Source: Hemerocallis citrina
Taxonomy: Eukaryota; Streptophyta; Magnoliopsida; Asparagales; Asphodelaceae
DNA: 64,000 nucleotides
Reading direction: 5' to 3'
Assembly (NCBI GenBank): GCA_017893485.1
Contig: CM030363.1
Location: 172,200,686-172,264,685 of the forward strand
How positions within the stretch are numbered: the stretch's first letter is position 1; every line of letters starts with the position of its first letter. Below are positions 12,068 through 23,632 of the stretch, piece after piece. The position numbers and the translations under genes are program-made. The notes beneath the pieces were generated by a model. The model ran no database searches and was not told where the DNA came from. It saw nothing but the letters and a program-made list of their open reading frames with translations.

Positions 12068-13072
12068 CTAAACACCAACCCTCGTACCAGAGATGACCTG
12101 ATCTGCCTCATCAGCATCAGCTTCCGTCAAGGCAAATACTCGCCCTGATTGGTACGGCCTCTTCCCAGCCTGCTGCGTTGGTGCATTGCTATTTCCACTC
12201 TGTAGTTTGGGACAGTGAGATTTGTAATGCCCCGTTTCACCACAGTTGTAGCAAGTCACCGCAGGAGGTCTCATCACATTGTTTCCAGGTCCTCTAGCCA
12301 CACCAACAGCGTTCGCCCCTGTCGGTTTGAACCTCTGTGCAGATGGTTGTCCCTTGAAACTCCCCGAATGTGCAGGCCTCTTACCAGACTGCCAGTTGTT
12401 CCTCCGGTTCTGAACAACTTGAAATTGCTCCATATCCGCCTCTGTCGTTGCTGCCCTCTTGACCAGCTTATCGAATCGCCTGATACCAAGTGGTATCATA
12501 AGAGACCTCAAGCTCAGCCTCAGTCCATGCTCGAACTTGCGAGCCTTCTTAGCTTCATCCATCACCAGTTCTGGAGCATACCTGGAGAGCAGAGTGAACT
12601 TGGTCTCATACGCTCTCACCGACATGCTGCCTTGCTGAAGCGACAGAAACTCCATCGCCTTCTTCTCCTGGACGTCGGAGGGGAAATAATGACTGAGGAA
12701 TTCTTCCAGAAATTCCTCCCAGCCAAGCAACATGCCTCCCATGGTCCTCTTCATGGATTGCCACCAAACCGCCGCATCCTTCTCCAGCTGCAAAGTCGCC
12801 GACTTGACCTTGCTACCCTCAGGGGTCTCCAATACCTCAAAGATCGTCTCAACTTGACGGATCCAGTTGTCAGCCACATCTGGGTCTGACTTTCTCTCGA
12901 ATACCGGTGGTTTCATTCTCTTGAACGATTCCACCAGCTTAATCGCCTCGGGCACTGGATTCGCTGGCCCCCTTGCTTGGTTCTGAGCCACTGCATTAAG
13001 CGTCTGGTAGACCCTTGCAAGTTCAGTCTCCAGATCCAACCCTTCCCCATTCCTAGCTCCTCTTCTCGACAT
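12068..13072 (-). CDS. Chromovirus gag (capsid-nucleocapsid), open
   Basis: Gag forms the particle in which the element RNA is reverse transcribed. The chosen start is ATG 13072 (MSRRGARNGEG). The open frame extends upstream to 13114 without another ATG. About 334 residues. The retrotransposon-gag core includes ADNWIRQVETIF, the AAVWWQSM stretch and FLSHYFPSDVQEKK. A single CX2CX4HX4C knuckle (CYNCGETGHYKSHC) lies near 12190-12240. The frame is intact up to TAG at 12068-12070, beyond which pol continues in the same frame. In this clade gag and pol are usually one long ORF, so the TAG may be a mutation. A short gag fragment including this knuckle is duplicated, inverted, in the junction at 19908-19995. 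Confidence 0.85.
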   Translation of the reverse strand: MSRRGARNGEGLDLETELARVYQTLNAVAQNQARGPANPVPEAIKLVESFKRMKPPVFERKSDPDVADNWIRQVETIFEVLETPEGSKVKSATLQLEKDAAVWWQSMKRTMGGMLLGWEEFLEEFLSHYFPSDVQEKKAMEFLSLQQGSMSVRAYETKFTLLSRYAPELVMDEAKKARKFEHGLRLSLRSLMIPLGIRRFDKLVKRAATTEADMEQFQVVQNRRNNWQSGKRPAHSGSFKGQPSAQRFKPTGANAVGVARGPGNNVMRPPAVTCYNCGETGHYKSHCPKLQSGNSNAPTQQAGKRPYQSGRVFALTEADADEADQVISGTRVGV

Positions 13073-13294
13073 ATTCTGATGCAAAAGATCCGTCAAATTC
13101 GAAGTATATGACAAGAATTTAAACCAACTTGCATTTCATTGAATTCCAAAGTTTATACATTCGAATTTAAAAAAACATTTTTGACATCAGAATGAAAGAA
13201 ATAGAAGCTACAACACTCTAACTCCTACGGGTCCTCTTCGCTGCTCGAAGTTCTTCCCGCAGTTCTTCAACCTCATCCTTCAGCACATCAGTCA

Positions 13295-13299
13295 GGTTC
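13295..13299. repeat. Target site duplication GGTTC of nested solo LTR
   Basis: GGTTC at 13295-13299 directly precedes TGTAGCGCCCC and is repeated at 15946-15950 directly after CTACA. It proves that the 2.6 kb sequence is a secondary insertion into the leader ORF. Confidence 0.9.
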
Positions 13300-13848
13300 T
13301 GTAGCGCCCCAAATTTCTAAATATAAAACTTAGAAAATACGTGGCACTTTCCCAGCGATCCACTTCAATGTAACAATATACATAGACCAAAAACTCAAGT
13401 CATTTTATTCCAAATTCTCATTACAACATTCTTTTACAATTGCAGCGGAAATACAAAACACCTTAAAGTACATTTAACTATTACAACCCTTTTTCTTTAC
13501 AAAATTACCCAAGGCTCTATTATATCACTCTCTAAAAATCCAAAGCTAACCCAAGCCTCCAAGAACTCCAACCCTACGCAGCTACCTGCATCACATGAGG
13601 CTAGAGTTGAACCCTAACCCCCAAAACTACGGGGTCAGCCATAAATGGTGTGAGTGACATAAACAACAAACATAAAGAAACAAATAAACATAAGCAACAT
13701 GTACTGAACAAAATACATAAACTAAACATGTAATCTGAAACAAGAACGATAGGCCAGTACATGAGTGAAGCCGAGTCGAGAAACAATAACAACGATCAAG
13801 TGTCCATCAATCAATCTCTCAAAATATGTACAGTTCAACTGTACGGTA

Positions 13849-14983
13849 CAGTCGACTGTCGTAGAAACCAGTCGACTGTTCTGAACAAACAATAATCCAC
13901 ACATATCTGAACATGCCCAATTATCAATAAATCTCAATACCACGATGTATGTCGAACAATCGATCACTCATAATGCCATAGATCGGATACTCATATATCC
14001 ATCTACAAAAACTAAAGAGGGTATAGATCAAATACATACCCGGCATGCATCACCAATAGTGACTATTACATCGACGAACATATTCATCTACAAACAAACT
14101 AAAGAGGGTATAGATCAAATACATACCCGGCATGCATCACCAATAGTGACTATTACACCGACGAACATATTCATCTACAAACAAACTAAAGAGGGTATAG
14201 ATCAAATACATACCCGGCATGCATCACCAATAGTGACTATTACACCGACGAACATATTCATCTACAAACAAACTAAAGAGGGTATAGATCGAATACATAC
14301 CCGGTATGCATCACCAATAGTGACTATTACACCGACGAACATATTCATCTACAAACAAACTAAAGAGGGTATAGATCAAATACATACCCGGCATGCATCA
14401 CCAATAGTGACTATTACACCGACGAACATATTCATCTACAAACAAACTAAAGAGGGTATAGATCAAATACATACCCCGCATGCATCACCAATAGTGACTA
14501 TTACACCGACGAACATATTCATCTACAAACAAACTAAAGAGGGTATAGATCGAATACATACCCGGCATGCATCACCAATAGTGACTATTACACCGACGAA
14601 CATATTCATCTACAAACAAACTAACGATAACAAGAACCTTCAAGATCATGAAAACTCATCAGAACCAGTCGACTTATGCTATAACAAGTCGACTGCCTCG
14701 AGAACCAATATCCAAGATTATAACAAGTGCAGTAAGTTGACTTAATCAAACATCAGACGACTTACCCGAAACAATTACCAATAATTTCTCAAGAACAGCC
14801 CAAGTGCTAACAGTCGACTCATAGGGGGTCATGGTCGACTGTCCCGAAAGACTGAACAAAACTTTACTCAGCATACCAGTCGACTGATAATAGTGCCAGT
14901 CGACTGTCCCGAACGATTTCTCAAAGTCTGAAAATACAAAAACAGGGTCGTACCAGTCGACTGAGTCGTGGACCAGTCGACTG
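13849..14983. other. Cluster of CAGTCGACTG palindromes
   Basis: Perfect 10-bp palindromes at 13849-13858, 13869-13878, 14877-14886, 14897-14906, 14954-14963 and 14974-14983, with several one-base variants between. They often come in close pairs. The same motif occurs at 28191-28200, 28292-28301 and 30502-30511. A role as a binding site is only a possibility. Confidence 0.6.
14013..14623. repeat. 87-bp tandem repeat, seven copies, in solo LTR
   Basis: Successive copies of AAAGAGGGTATAGATC start at 14013, 14101, 14188, 14275, 14362, 14449 and 14536, a period of 87 bp after the first step. Copies differ at only a few sites. Because 87 is a multiple of three, one frame stays open for 266 codons (13945-14745). 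That ORF is a by-product of the repeat and not a gene. Confidence 0.92.
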
Positions 14984-16447
14984 TCGGCCTACGATTCTCA
15001 CAAATTAGGTCTGAAATCAAATAATAAATTCTGGTGTCCATCTCAATACCAAATCTCTTCCTCAACTCGAATCTAATCCGATGCATAATCACCAGATCCT
15101 GAGATCCATCCTTCAAGTTTCTTATTTTTATAACTATCCTCAAATCTTATCATGTTTCAAGCAATCAAGAATTGTCAATCGAGATCTACTAATCTTTCAT
15201 GGATTTCACATGCTTAAAATAATAATAACCAGTGCATCGACCATATGCAAGATACAGATTATCAAAAGAAACAACACATAATCATTCACATAAAACAAAG
15301 CAAGTTCATATCACTCACCTTTAGAATCAAGAAGAATCCACAAAAGCCTTCCTCTTGCTAGATCCAAGAGCTCCTTCTTCAATCGCCAAGAGAATAAGAA
15401 ATATAATAAGATCTGAGTTGTGCCGTAAATGACGGCTGCAAACTCCCCTTATATAGGCCGGGAATTAGGTTTTAGGGTTTAGGAAATACATTTGCAAAAC
15501 AATCCCTTCAAAATACAATTATACATATATATATATATATCTACTCTTGGAAATTCATCTAAAATTCATTTAAATTAGGATTTAATAGTAAAATATACTT
15601 CTAAGTCCTAACCAATACTGTTCAAAACGTCCAGAATGCCAATTTTGCATTTTAGTCCTTAAAAATGTCAATTTTACAAAAAGGTCCTTCTTTTTTTTAA
15701 AATTTGCAAATAGTACTAATTAAATTCAGAAAAATCCAGAAAAATACTACATAATTCCAAAATAATAAATAATGATTTTCCATAAAGAAAACTTAATTTT
15801 TCAAACATCTCAAGAGTCATTTGCACGTGTTTTGCACGTGTACGAAAGATAAATCTTTTAGAAAAATATCAATTAAATCCTCCGAAAATCATTTAAATTC
15901 ATTTTCAAATAATTAAAATAATATTTGAAAATACGGGGTTCTACAGGTTCTTCCTCTTCTCGAGTTCCCAAACCCGATGACTGAGAACAGAGAAGTCGTC
16001 CTTCCGTTTCGCCAGCTGAGCCTCCAACAATCCGACTCTCTCTCGCAGTGTCTCCACCTGCCTCTGAAGATAAGTCACAAGACCGCTTGGAACTGGTTCT
16101 TCTTCTTCATCAGAAGAAGAGTCATCAGATGAATCCGGAGGTGGGGTGATCTCTCGGGATTCAGGCCATTCTTCACCGTCAGAATCTGCTTGCCCAGGGT
16201 AGTACTCGTCCTCGGAATCAGCCTGTCCAGGATGGTACTCTTCCTCAATGATATGCCAGTCGTCGCCTCCAGCAGGGTCGAAGTGATCAGCCATCTTAGA
16301 AATAGAGAGGAAGAAGCATAAATCTTAGAGCAACACAAATGTAAGTCACTTACATTTAAATCTCTAGACTCAAACACACACTCTAATGTCCACTTCTAGG
16401 GTGTCGTTCCCTATAAATTTGTACAAGTGTGAAAGTGCAGAAAGCGT

Positions 16448-16460
16448 GGCTCTGATACCA
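16448..16460 (-). other. Primer binding site (initiator Met tRNA)
   Basis: On the minus strand TGGTATCAGAGCC lies three bases inside the GTTACA end of the middle LTR. TGGTATCAGAGC is the usual plant primer site complementary to the 3' end of initiator methionine tRNA. It identifies the middle LTR as the functional 5' LTR of the internal region. Confidence 0.9.
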
Positions 16461-16463
16461 CTC

Positions 16464-19400
16464 TGTAACGCCCCGAATCCCAAATACACTGAATTCGAGA
16501 TGTTCTACAGGATCTTTTCACTTTCTTTAGTACACTTTTACAGGGAAATTAAAACTTTTCATCATACATCAGAGATTACATCAATATTACACTTTTCTTT
16601 TGCACAGCGGAAGTAAAATTTACAACAATTGAATAAAAGTACAACAGCATGATATAATCTTTAAGCATCCATTCCTCTTTAATCTTTAACATGACATTTA
16701 CCTGCATATAAGACTGTGGGTACGTCAGTTTATTCAACCGACGAATATTATACACGGCCATCCTCTCTATGCCGGAAATAGTATAACTTAACTTTCCATA
16801 TTTAACAAACACAAACTTGTCACAATTCAAACTAAGGGACTACCCTATTGATGTCGTGTTGTGATTGTGCACTTAATCCTTAATGCATTTATTAATGTTA
16901 CATGACACTAATGCGCACTTGTTCGGATTCTATGCATCCCATACTACATAGGTCCGAGGGCAAGCCCTTATTCGTTCTTCATCTTGATAGGGTTCAATCC
17001 CTCGTTATGATTTAATCTACTACTGTAATTACGGTAAGTATCCTAGATGTTATCTGACCTACGAACTCATGTCTAGGCACTCTGGAGTAGTATCCTCACC
17101 CAGACTCATCATGGGAATTCCTGGGATACGCTCTCACCATAAACATGACACCACCCGTAGTCTTCAAACATCCCACGAGCGTCGCCACTGGGACGGTACT
17201 CTGGAACAGTATCCTCACCCAGACTCGTCATGGGAATTCCTGGGATACGCTCTCGCCGCTACCCAGGGCCCTCATACTCAATGTTTTTCTCTTACTTTCA
17301 TCACATCTTTACTATGCACTAGTCCTTAGTTTTATTATTAAAAATCATGAACAAAATTAATCTCTAGAGTTAGCCTCTCCATCAACCGGACTTATTCATT
17401 CATTTCATCATGACCAACCTTGGTCTAATTTCATTTCAACTCATTTCTCAATGCCGGAGAGACTTAGCTACTCTATTTCAAATTTCATTGCACAATCTTC
17501 AACTTATAAATTTCCATGTTGAGTTCTCATTCTCACATGTACATTCTCTTTTCAATCCATGATTTCTCATTTTGTTCACAAGTCCATCATTGCACATAAG
17601 TTTGCATATACTTATCAATTATCACATCATAATAATTCTACATTACTAAACAATGTACACATTTCATATTATTCCACAAGTGAGAAAATAATTGCATCAT
17701 GTCACACAACTACATTTCTTTTTGCCAAATCAACTCTTAATGTGCCAATTCACTTATTCTTTCAAGTTATAGTTTCATACCAATAATCCATTTAGAACCA
17801 TATATCTATATATGCTTTTTGACTCCAAACCATAGTTAAATTTATTCAAATAATACCCAAATCATTCTTATAAAAATTCGTTACATTTTTATGAGAATAA
17901 CCATATTTTTTTCACATTTTTTGGACATCTAAAACTCCCAAAAAAATATTTTTTTATATATGCCGATAGCAAGAATCGAACCCAAGCACACCACCGACAC
18001 AACCCAGAGAACAGGCCACTAGGCCGGTTGCCGCCACAGTGTAAAAAGCAACTGAGAGCTTTAAATGCTCTCAGTCTGCTGTTTAATTCTTTTGAAAGAA
18101 TTAAACAAAAAGATGTTTAATCCTGGGGTTCGAACCGCTCAACCCAGAAAAACCAGCCGCACTCAGTGACCGCCTGAGCTACTGGCTCAGGTTGTCACGA
18201 TACCCAATAAAAATCCATATGAGTCATAATCGTACTGTTTTTAAAAACAACTCGATGTTCAAATTAGTCTTGGTTCATATTGCCTTTGTAAAAACTACTG
18301 AAAAATTCCAGATTAAATCCTCTTCACATGATTTTCATAACAGCAAGTATAAAATAATTTTTTGTACTAAAAACATAGTTTTTTCCACACAAATTAATAA
18401 ATTGTTCATTAAGACTACCATACTTTTTATTTTCGACATTGAATAATCAATTAGTCTTCTAATCCCTTTTTATTCACAATTTTTCTTATGATAATTCACT
18501 GTTATTAATTTTTATTCACAACACATACATTTTTGGATTTATCCATACCCATATCAACATAAAGGTTTATTTAGCACATGAATAGGTAAACTCAAAACTA
18601 CTAATTTTTGAGTAGTTCTTCTTTGATGATAACAAAGTAATTTCATTAGTTCATCTATGTCACAAAGTATACTATTACTTATTAATTAGCATAATTACAA
18701 CTCAATCATTCAAGAAAATCATTCTTTTCAAATTAAAGTGTGCATTTTTCTTAATCAATTTCATGTTTCAATAATACAATTAACAAGCGTTCTAATTGGA
18801 AATTTTCATGCATCATGCTAGCAATATTCCACCATCATTCATTCATACTAATAATCATGGAGAATTCTACACACAATTTAATTTCATGCTAGAATTTCAC
18901 ACAAGTTAATCACCATATTTCAAACAATTCATACACTAACTTTTCAATTAAAGTGTGTTCTTATTAGTATTCTTTTTCATGCATAGTTTTGACAATTAAA
19001 TATAGCATAGATTCCTACATTAGAAATATGGAAGGTTTACCCACCTTGAATGGAGAGAAAACACAAAAAGCAACCAAGTCCTTGCAACAAGATGCACCAC
19101 TTCCTAGCCGAATGCGAGCACCTCCAAGTCCCTAAGCAAACCGCAAGCTCCCTTCTTGTAGTAGCCGGTCACCAAGCAACAATGCACACAACTCTCACTC
19201 TTTTATAACTCACACTAATATTAAAATGAAACTATAGTTTGGAAATATGTAATTGCATATGAAAATAGCCATGAGAGGGGGGGTATTTATACTTGAAAAC
19301 AAGTGAGATGAAGGGCCAAGATTGATTAGGTGGTTGTAGAGTGGAGGGCCAAGATCAGAGTAGGAGTTATAAAAACTACCCACATCCACAAAACCACCTC

Positions 19401-19859
19401 CATGAACACCATGATCAATTTCAAAACTCCCTCCAAAAGAGTGCATGCCGGCCATGAAAAAAAGTGTGCAATGCACGTGTACGTGTAGTGCACGTGCATG
19501 CAACTAGGCCAAATTTGTACATTTTAATTTTGTATAAAAATAATTTAGTTAAAAATAGTCTTCTACATGAAAAGTTTAATTAAAAATAGATTTATTCATG
19601 GGCTTTATTCTTGGGCCAAAAATAGTTATTAAAATAAATAAAATAAAATACATTTGGGCTTTTAAGAAAAAGGGCTTTTAATTAAATTAAAATAAGGCTT
19701 CCTTATTTATAAGAGAAAAAAAGCTTTTGTACCAAATAATTTGAGAACAAATATATATATATTTATACACATCATAATAAAATAATCCAAACAAAATATT
19801 GCACGTGCACACTACGTAAAAAATAAATAATTATTCATTAATTGAAAAATCAGGGTATT
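16464..19859 (-). repeat. Middle LTR (5' LTR next to primer site), divergent U3
   Basis: Starts TGTAACGCCCC next to the primer site and ends at GGGTATT, lacking the last three bases ACA. The first about 1.1 kb (U5 side) is nearly identical to the other LTRs. Beyond about 17585 it departs strongly from the left LTR, with different AT-rich text and different tRNA-like blocks, and is about 250 bp shorter. It belongs to a different variant from the outer pair. Confidence 0.88.
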
Positions 19860-19995
19860 GCGTGCAATATTTTGTTTGGATTATTTTATTATGATGTGTA
19901 TAAATATGAGACCTCCTGCGGTGACTTGCTACAACTGTGATGAGACCTCCTGCGGTGACTTGCTACAACTGTGGTGAAACGGGGCATTACAAATC
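19860..19995. other. Scrambled junction: inverted U3 end plus duplicated gag fragment
   Basis: 19861-19907 is the inverted copy of the end of the adjacent LTR (about 19757-19806). 19908-19939 and 19942-19973 are two copies of the gag zinc-knuckle region (source about 12220-12276), also inverted relative to gag in the element. The second copy runs into the third LTR across a 4-base shared AATC (19992-19995), so that LTR lacks its first bases. This looks like template switching during reverse transcription. Confidence 0.85.
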
Positions 19996-22900
19996 CCAAA
20001 TACACTGAATTCGAGATGTTCTACAGGATCTTTTCACTTTCTTTAGTACACTTTTACAGGGAAATTAAAACTTTTCATCATACATCAGAGATTACATCAA
20101 TATTACACTTTTCTTTTGCACAGCGGAAGTAAAATTTACAACAATTGAATAAAAGTACAACAGCATGATATAATCTTTAAGCATCCATTCCTCTTTAATC
20201 TTTAACATGACATTTACCTGCATATAAGACTGTGGGTACGTCAGTTTATTCAACCGACGAATATTATACACGGCCATCCTCTCTATGCCGGAAATAGTAT
20301 AACTTAACTTTCCATATTTAACAAACACAAACTTGTCACAATTCAAACTAAGGGACTACCCTATTGATGTCGTGTTGTGATTGTGCACTTAATCCTTAAT
20401 GCATTTATTAATGTTACATGACACTAATGCGCACTTGTTCGGATTCTATGCATCCCATACTACATAGGTCCGAGGGCAAGCCCTTATTCGTTCTTCATCT
20501 TGATAGGGTTCAATCCCTCGTTATAATTTAATCTACTACTGTAATTACGGTAAGTATCCTAGATGTTATCTGACCTACGAACGCATGTCTAGGCACTCTG
20601 GAGTAGTATCCTCACCCAGACTCATCATGGGAATTCCTGGGATACGCTCTCACCATAAACATGACACCACCCGTAGTCTTCAAACATCCCACGAGCGTCG
20701 CCACTGGGACGGTACTCTGGAACAGTATCCTCACCCAGACTCGTCATGGGAATTCCTGGGATACACTCTCGCCGCTACCCAGGGCCCTCATACTCAATGT
20801 TTTTCTCTTACTTTCATCACATCTTTACTATGCACTAGTCCTTAGTTTTATTATTAAAAATCATGAACAAAATTAATCTCTAGAGTTAGCCTCTCCATCA
20901 ACCGGACTTATTCATTCATTTCATCATGACCAACCTTGGTCTAATTTTATTTCAACTCATTTCTCAATGCCGGGGAGACTTAGCTACTCTATTTCAAATT
21001 TCATTGCACAATCTTCAACTTATAAATTTCCATGTTGAGTTCTCATTCTCACATGTACATTCTCTTTTCAATCCATGATTTCTCATTTTGTTCACAAGTC
21101 CATAATGAATACTTATAACTCATAAAATTCATATTCATAGCCAACAAATTTCTTTTTCATTAATATGATTTCTAATTCCTTCATTAATCCATATCATACA
21201 TGAACTCATGCACTTCATAATTTCACACTTGAAATTCACATCACTAAAGAACATTCATATTTCATATTTTGCACAATATTCTCAAGTGAGAATAAATAGT
21301 ATCATGTCACACAACTAAATTTCTTTTTGCCAATTACTTTATAATAGTCCATTTCAATTTATCTTTATAAACTATAATCTTTCACAAGTGTGTATTTTAG
21401 AACCATAGTTCTAATTGTGTCTTTTGTTCACAAACCATAGTGTATTTCATTCAAATAATACCCAAATCACTCTTATAAAATTCCTTGTATTTTTATGAGA
21501 ATAACCATATTTTTTTCATAATTTTTGGACATCAAAAACTCTCAAAAAAATATTTTTATATAAATGCAGAGGGTGAGAATCGAACCCAGGCACAACGGAA
21601 ACAAAGCCAAGAGCACCCGCCATCCGGCCGAACTGTGCTAGCGATATAAGGGGGGTCAAAATGGTACTTATTCTTTTCAGGCCGAGAGCTATAAGCTCTC
21701 AAAATTTTATAGAAAAATGTTGTGGACACAGGGGTTCGAACCAATCGATCCAGAGAAGCCAACCGCCAACAGTGACCGCCTGAGCTACTAGCTCAGGTTG
21801 TCTCAGTACGAGTTAAAAGCCTATATGAATTATTTTGATACTGTGGTTAAAAACAACTCGATGTTCAAATAAACTTAGCTTCATATTGCTATTGTGAAAG
21901 TTACTGAAAAATTCCAGATTAGCTTTCCCTTACATGATCTTCATATCAGTAAGATTAAAATAATTTTTGCACTAATAAAAATATATTTTTTTCCACACAA
22001 ATCCATGAATTGTTCATCAAAACTACTATATTCTTCATTTTCGACATTGGTTACACTTAGTCTTCAAATCTCTTCTATCCAAAATTTCTTATACAAATTT
22101 TGCTGATATTAGTCACACAAATCTACTTCCTTTGAATTTGTCCAACCCCACAATAATTAAGGAGGTCTCTTCACAAATTAGCACTAACAAGGTATAGATT
22201 TTCTTTTTCATGCAATTAGTGATGGCAAAATGTGTTTTCTTTAAATCAACATACACTTATAGTTCAATCATGTGCATCACAAATTAATATATAGTCACTT
22301 ATCAATTATCATGCTCACACATCAAACATTCAAGAAAGTTACTCTTTCAAAAAGCGTGCTCTTTCTTAATCAATTTGCATGCTTCAATTTTTCAATTAAA
22401 CTAACAACCTCATTAGTGTTCTCAAGCATCAATACTAGCATCATTCATTTATTCTAATGAGCATGGAGAATTTTATCTACAACTTAATTAACAATAATAA
22501 TCACATGCAAATTTTTCATTAACATGCTAATCAATTTGTAAACTAACTTTCCATTAAAATGTATTTTACTAACATTTCCCATGAATCATTTCTAATTAGA
22601 AACAAAGATAATCAACTTACTTTGTAATCACATTCTTGTGGCATACAATCACACATAATTCGCATATCAATAATTCAATCAACTAGAGATCATTTATTCA
22701 ATTAAAGGCGCATTCTTATTAATCATTTTTCATGCAATTTGTTAATAAGATCTAGCATATACTCCTATATTAGAAATATGAAATGTTTACCCACCTTGTA
22801 TGGAGAGAAAATAAACACACAAAGCAATCAAGGTCCTTGCGAATGAAAGCACCTCCTCCTAGCCAAAAGCGCGCACAAGCTCCAAGCCACCAAGCAAAAC

Positions 22901-23627
22901 CGAATGCTTCCTCTCCTTGGAATGATGCCGGCCTCCTCTCCAAGCCAAAAATGCACACAACTCTCACTCTTTTATAACTCACACTAATATTAAAATAAGA
23001 CTATAGTTTGGAAATATGTAATTGCATATGAAAATAGCCATGAGAGGGGGGTATTTATACTAGGAAACAAGTGAGATGGAGGGCCAAGATTGATTAGTTG
23101 GTTGTAGAATGGAGGGCCAAGATTAGAGTAGGAGTTATAAAAACTACCCACATCTACACAACCACCTCCATGAACACCATGATCAATTTCAAAACTCCCT
23201 CCAAAAGAATGCATGCCGGCCATGAAAAGAGTGTGCAAGCACGTGTACGTGTAGTGCACGTGCATGCAACTAGGTCAAATTTGTACACTTTAATTTTGTA
23301 TAAAAATAAATTGGTTAAAAATAGTCTTCTACATGACAAGTTTTAATTAAAAATAGATTAATTCATGGGCTTTATTTTTTGGGCCAAAATAGTTTATTAA
23401 AATAAATAAAATAAAATACATTTGGGCTTTTTAAAAAAAGGCCTTTTTAATTAAATTAAAATAAGGCTTTCTATTTGTTTAAAGAAAGGCTTTTTGTACA
23501 AAAATAATTTGAGAAATATTTAAATATTTATACACATCATAATAAAATAATCCAAACAAAATATTGCACGTGCACACTACGTGCAAAATAAATAATTTTT
23601 CATTAATTGAAAAATCAGGGTATTACA
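19992..23627 (-). repeat. Third (outer right) LTR of the composite element
   Basis: 3,636 bp, joined at AATCCCAAATAC and thus lacking the terminal TGTAACGCCCCG, and ending GGGTATTACA at 23627 against the ACATC duplication. Its U5-side variants agree with the middle LTR up to about 21100 (for example GGAACAGTATCC and CTCTAGAGTTAGCC). Most of the rest agrees with the left LTR. Confidence 0.9.
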
Positions 23628-23632
23628 ACATC
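23628..23632. repeat. Target site duplication ACATC, right copy
   Basis: Right-hand copy of the 5-bp duplication flanking the composite chromovirus. It is followed directly by the resumed LINE sequence. Confidence 0.9.

Larger units (their letters stand above)
13300..15945 (-). mobile_element. Nested solo LTR (Gypsy-type, 2.65 kb)
   Basis: Starts TGTAGCGCCCC and ends GGGGTTCTACA in plus coordinates, flanked by GGTTC on both sides, with no internal domain. It is therefore a solo LTR left by recombination between two LTRs. In element orientation (minus) a TATATAAGG-type box lies near 15446-15456. It carries seven 87-bp tandem copies and at least five perfect CAGTCGACTG palindromes. It resembles the old LTR at 27585-30243 in its palindromes, promoter-side text (GACGGCTGCA) and AT-rich end. 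Confidence 0.88.
13218..16294 (-). pseudogene. Leader ORF upstream of gag, split by solo LTR
   Basis: A small ORF between the primer site and gag. The first part runs from ATG 16294 to 15946 and the remainder lies at 13299-13218, separated by the nested solo LTR and its GGTTC duplication. Without the insertion it would be about 141 residues. The N-terminal half is very acidic, with a duplicated HPGQADSEDE / YPGQADSDGE motif and a serine-aspartate-glutamate run. The C-terminal half has heptad-like spacing (VETLRERVGLLEAQLAK, then EVEELREELRAAKR), suggesting a coiled coil, and a basic end. I do not recognise a named domain. The open frame on both sides of the insertion suggests it was coding when the solo LTR arrived. 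Confidence 0.65.
4937..23627 (-). mobile_element. Composite Tekay/Del-like chromovirus with three LTRs
   Basis: An 18.7 kb Gypsy-type element read on the minus strand. In plus coordinates the order is LTR (4937-8586), polypurine tract, pol, gag, leader ORF, primer binding site, second LTR (16464-19859), scrambled junction (19860-19995), third LTR (19992-23627). ACATC flanks the whole unit, so it behaves as one insertion into the LINE. The long LTRs, the initiator-Met primer site and the C-terminal chromodomain point to the Tekay/Del clade. It contains a nested solo LTR at 13300-15945. An ordinary copy would have two near-identical LTRs, so the third LTR is anomalous. Confidence 0.9.

Noticed and set aside
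9872..12889. Plus-strand ORFs of 195 and 224 codons
   Set aside because: They lie antisense to the clear chromovirus pol and gag and are shadows of conserved minus-strand coding sequence.
13945..14745. 266-codon repetitive ORF on the plus strand
   Set aside because: It is open only because the 87-bp tandem repeat is a multiple of three. It lies antisense inside a solo LTR and has no recognisable domain.
13849..14983. CRISPR-like array
   Set aside because: The palindromes have irregular spacing and no unique spacers of uniform length. The genome is eukaryotic.
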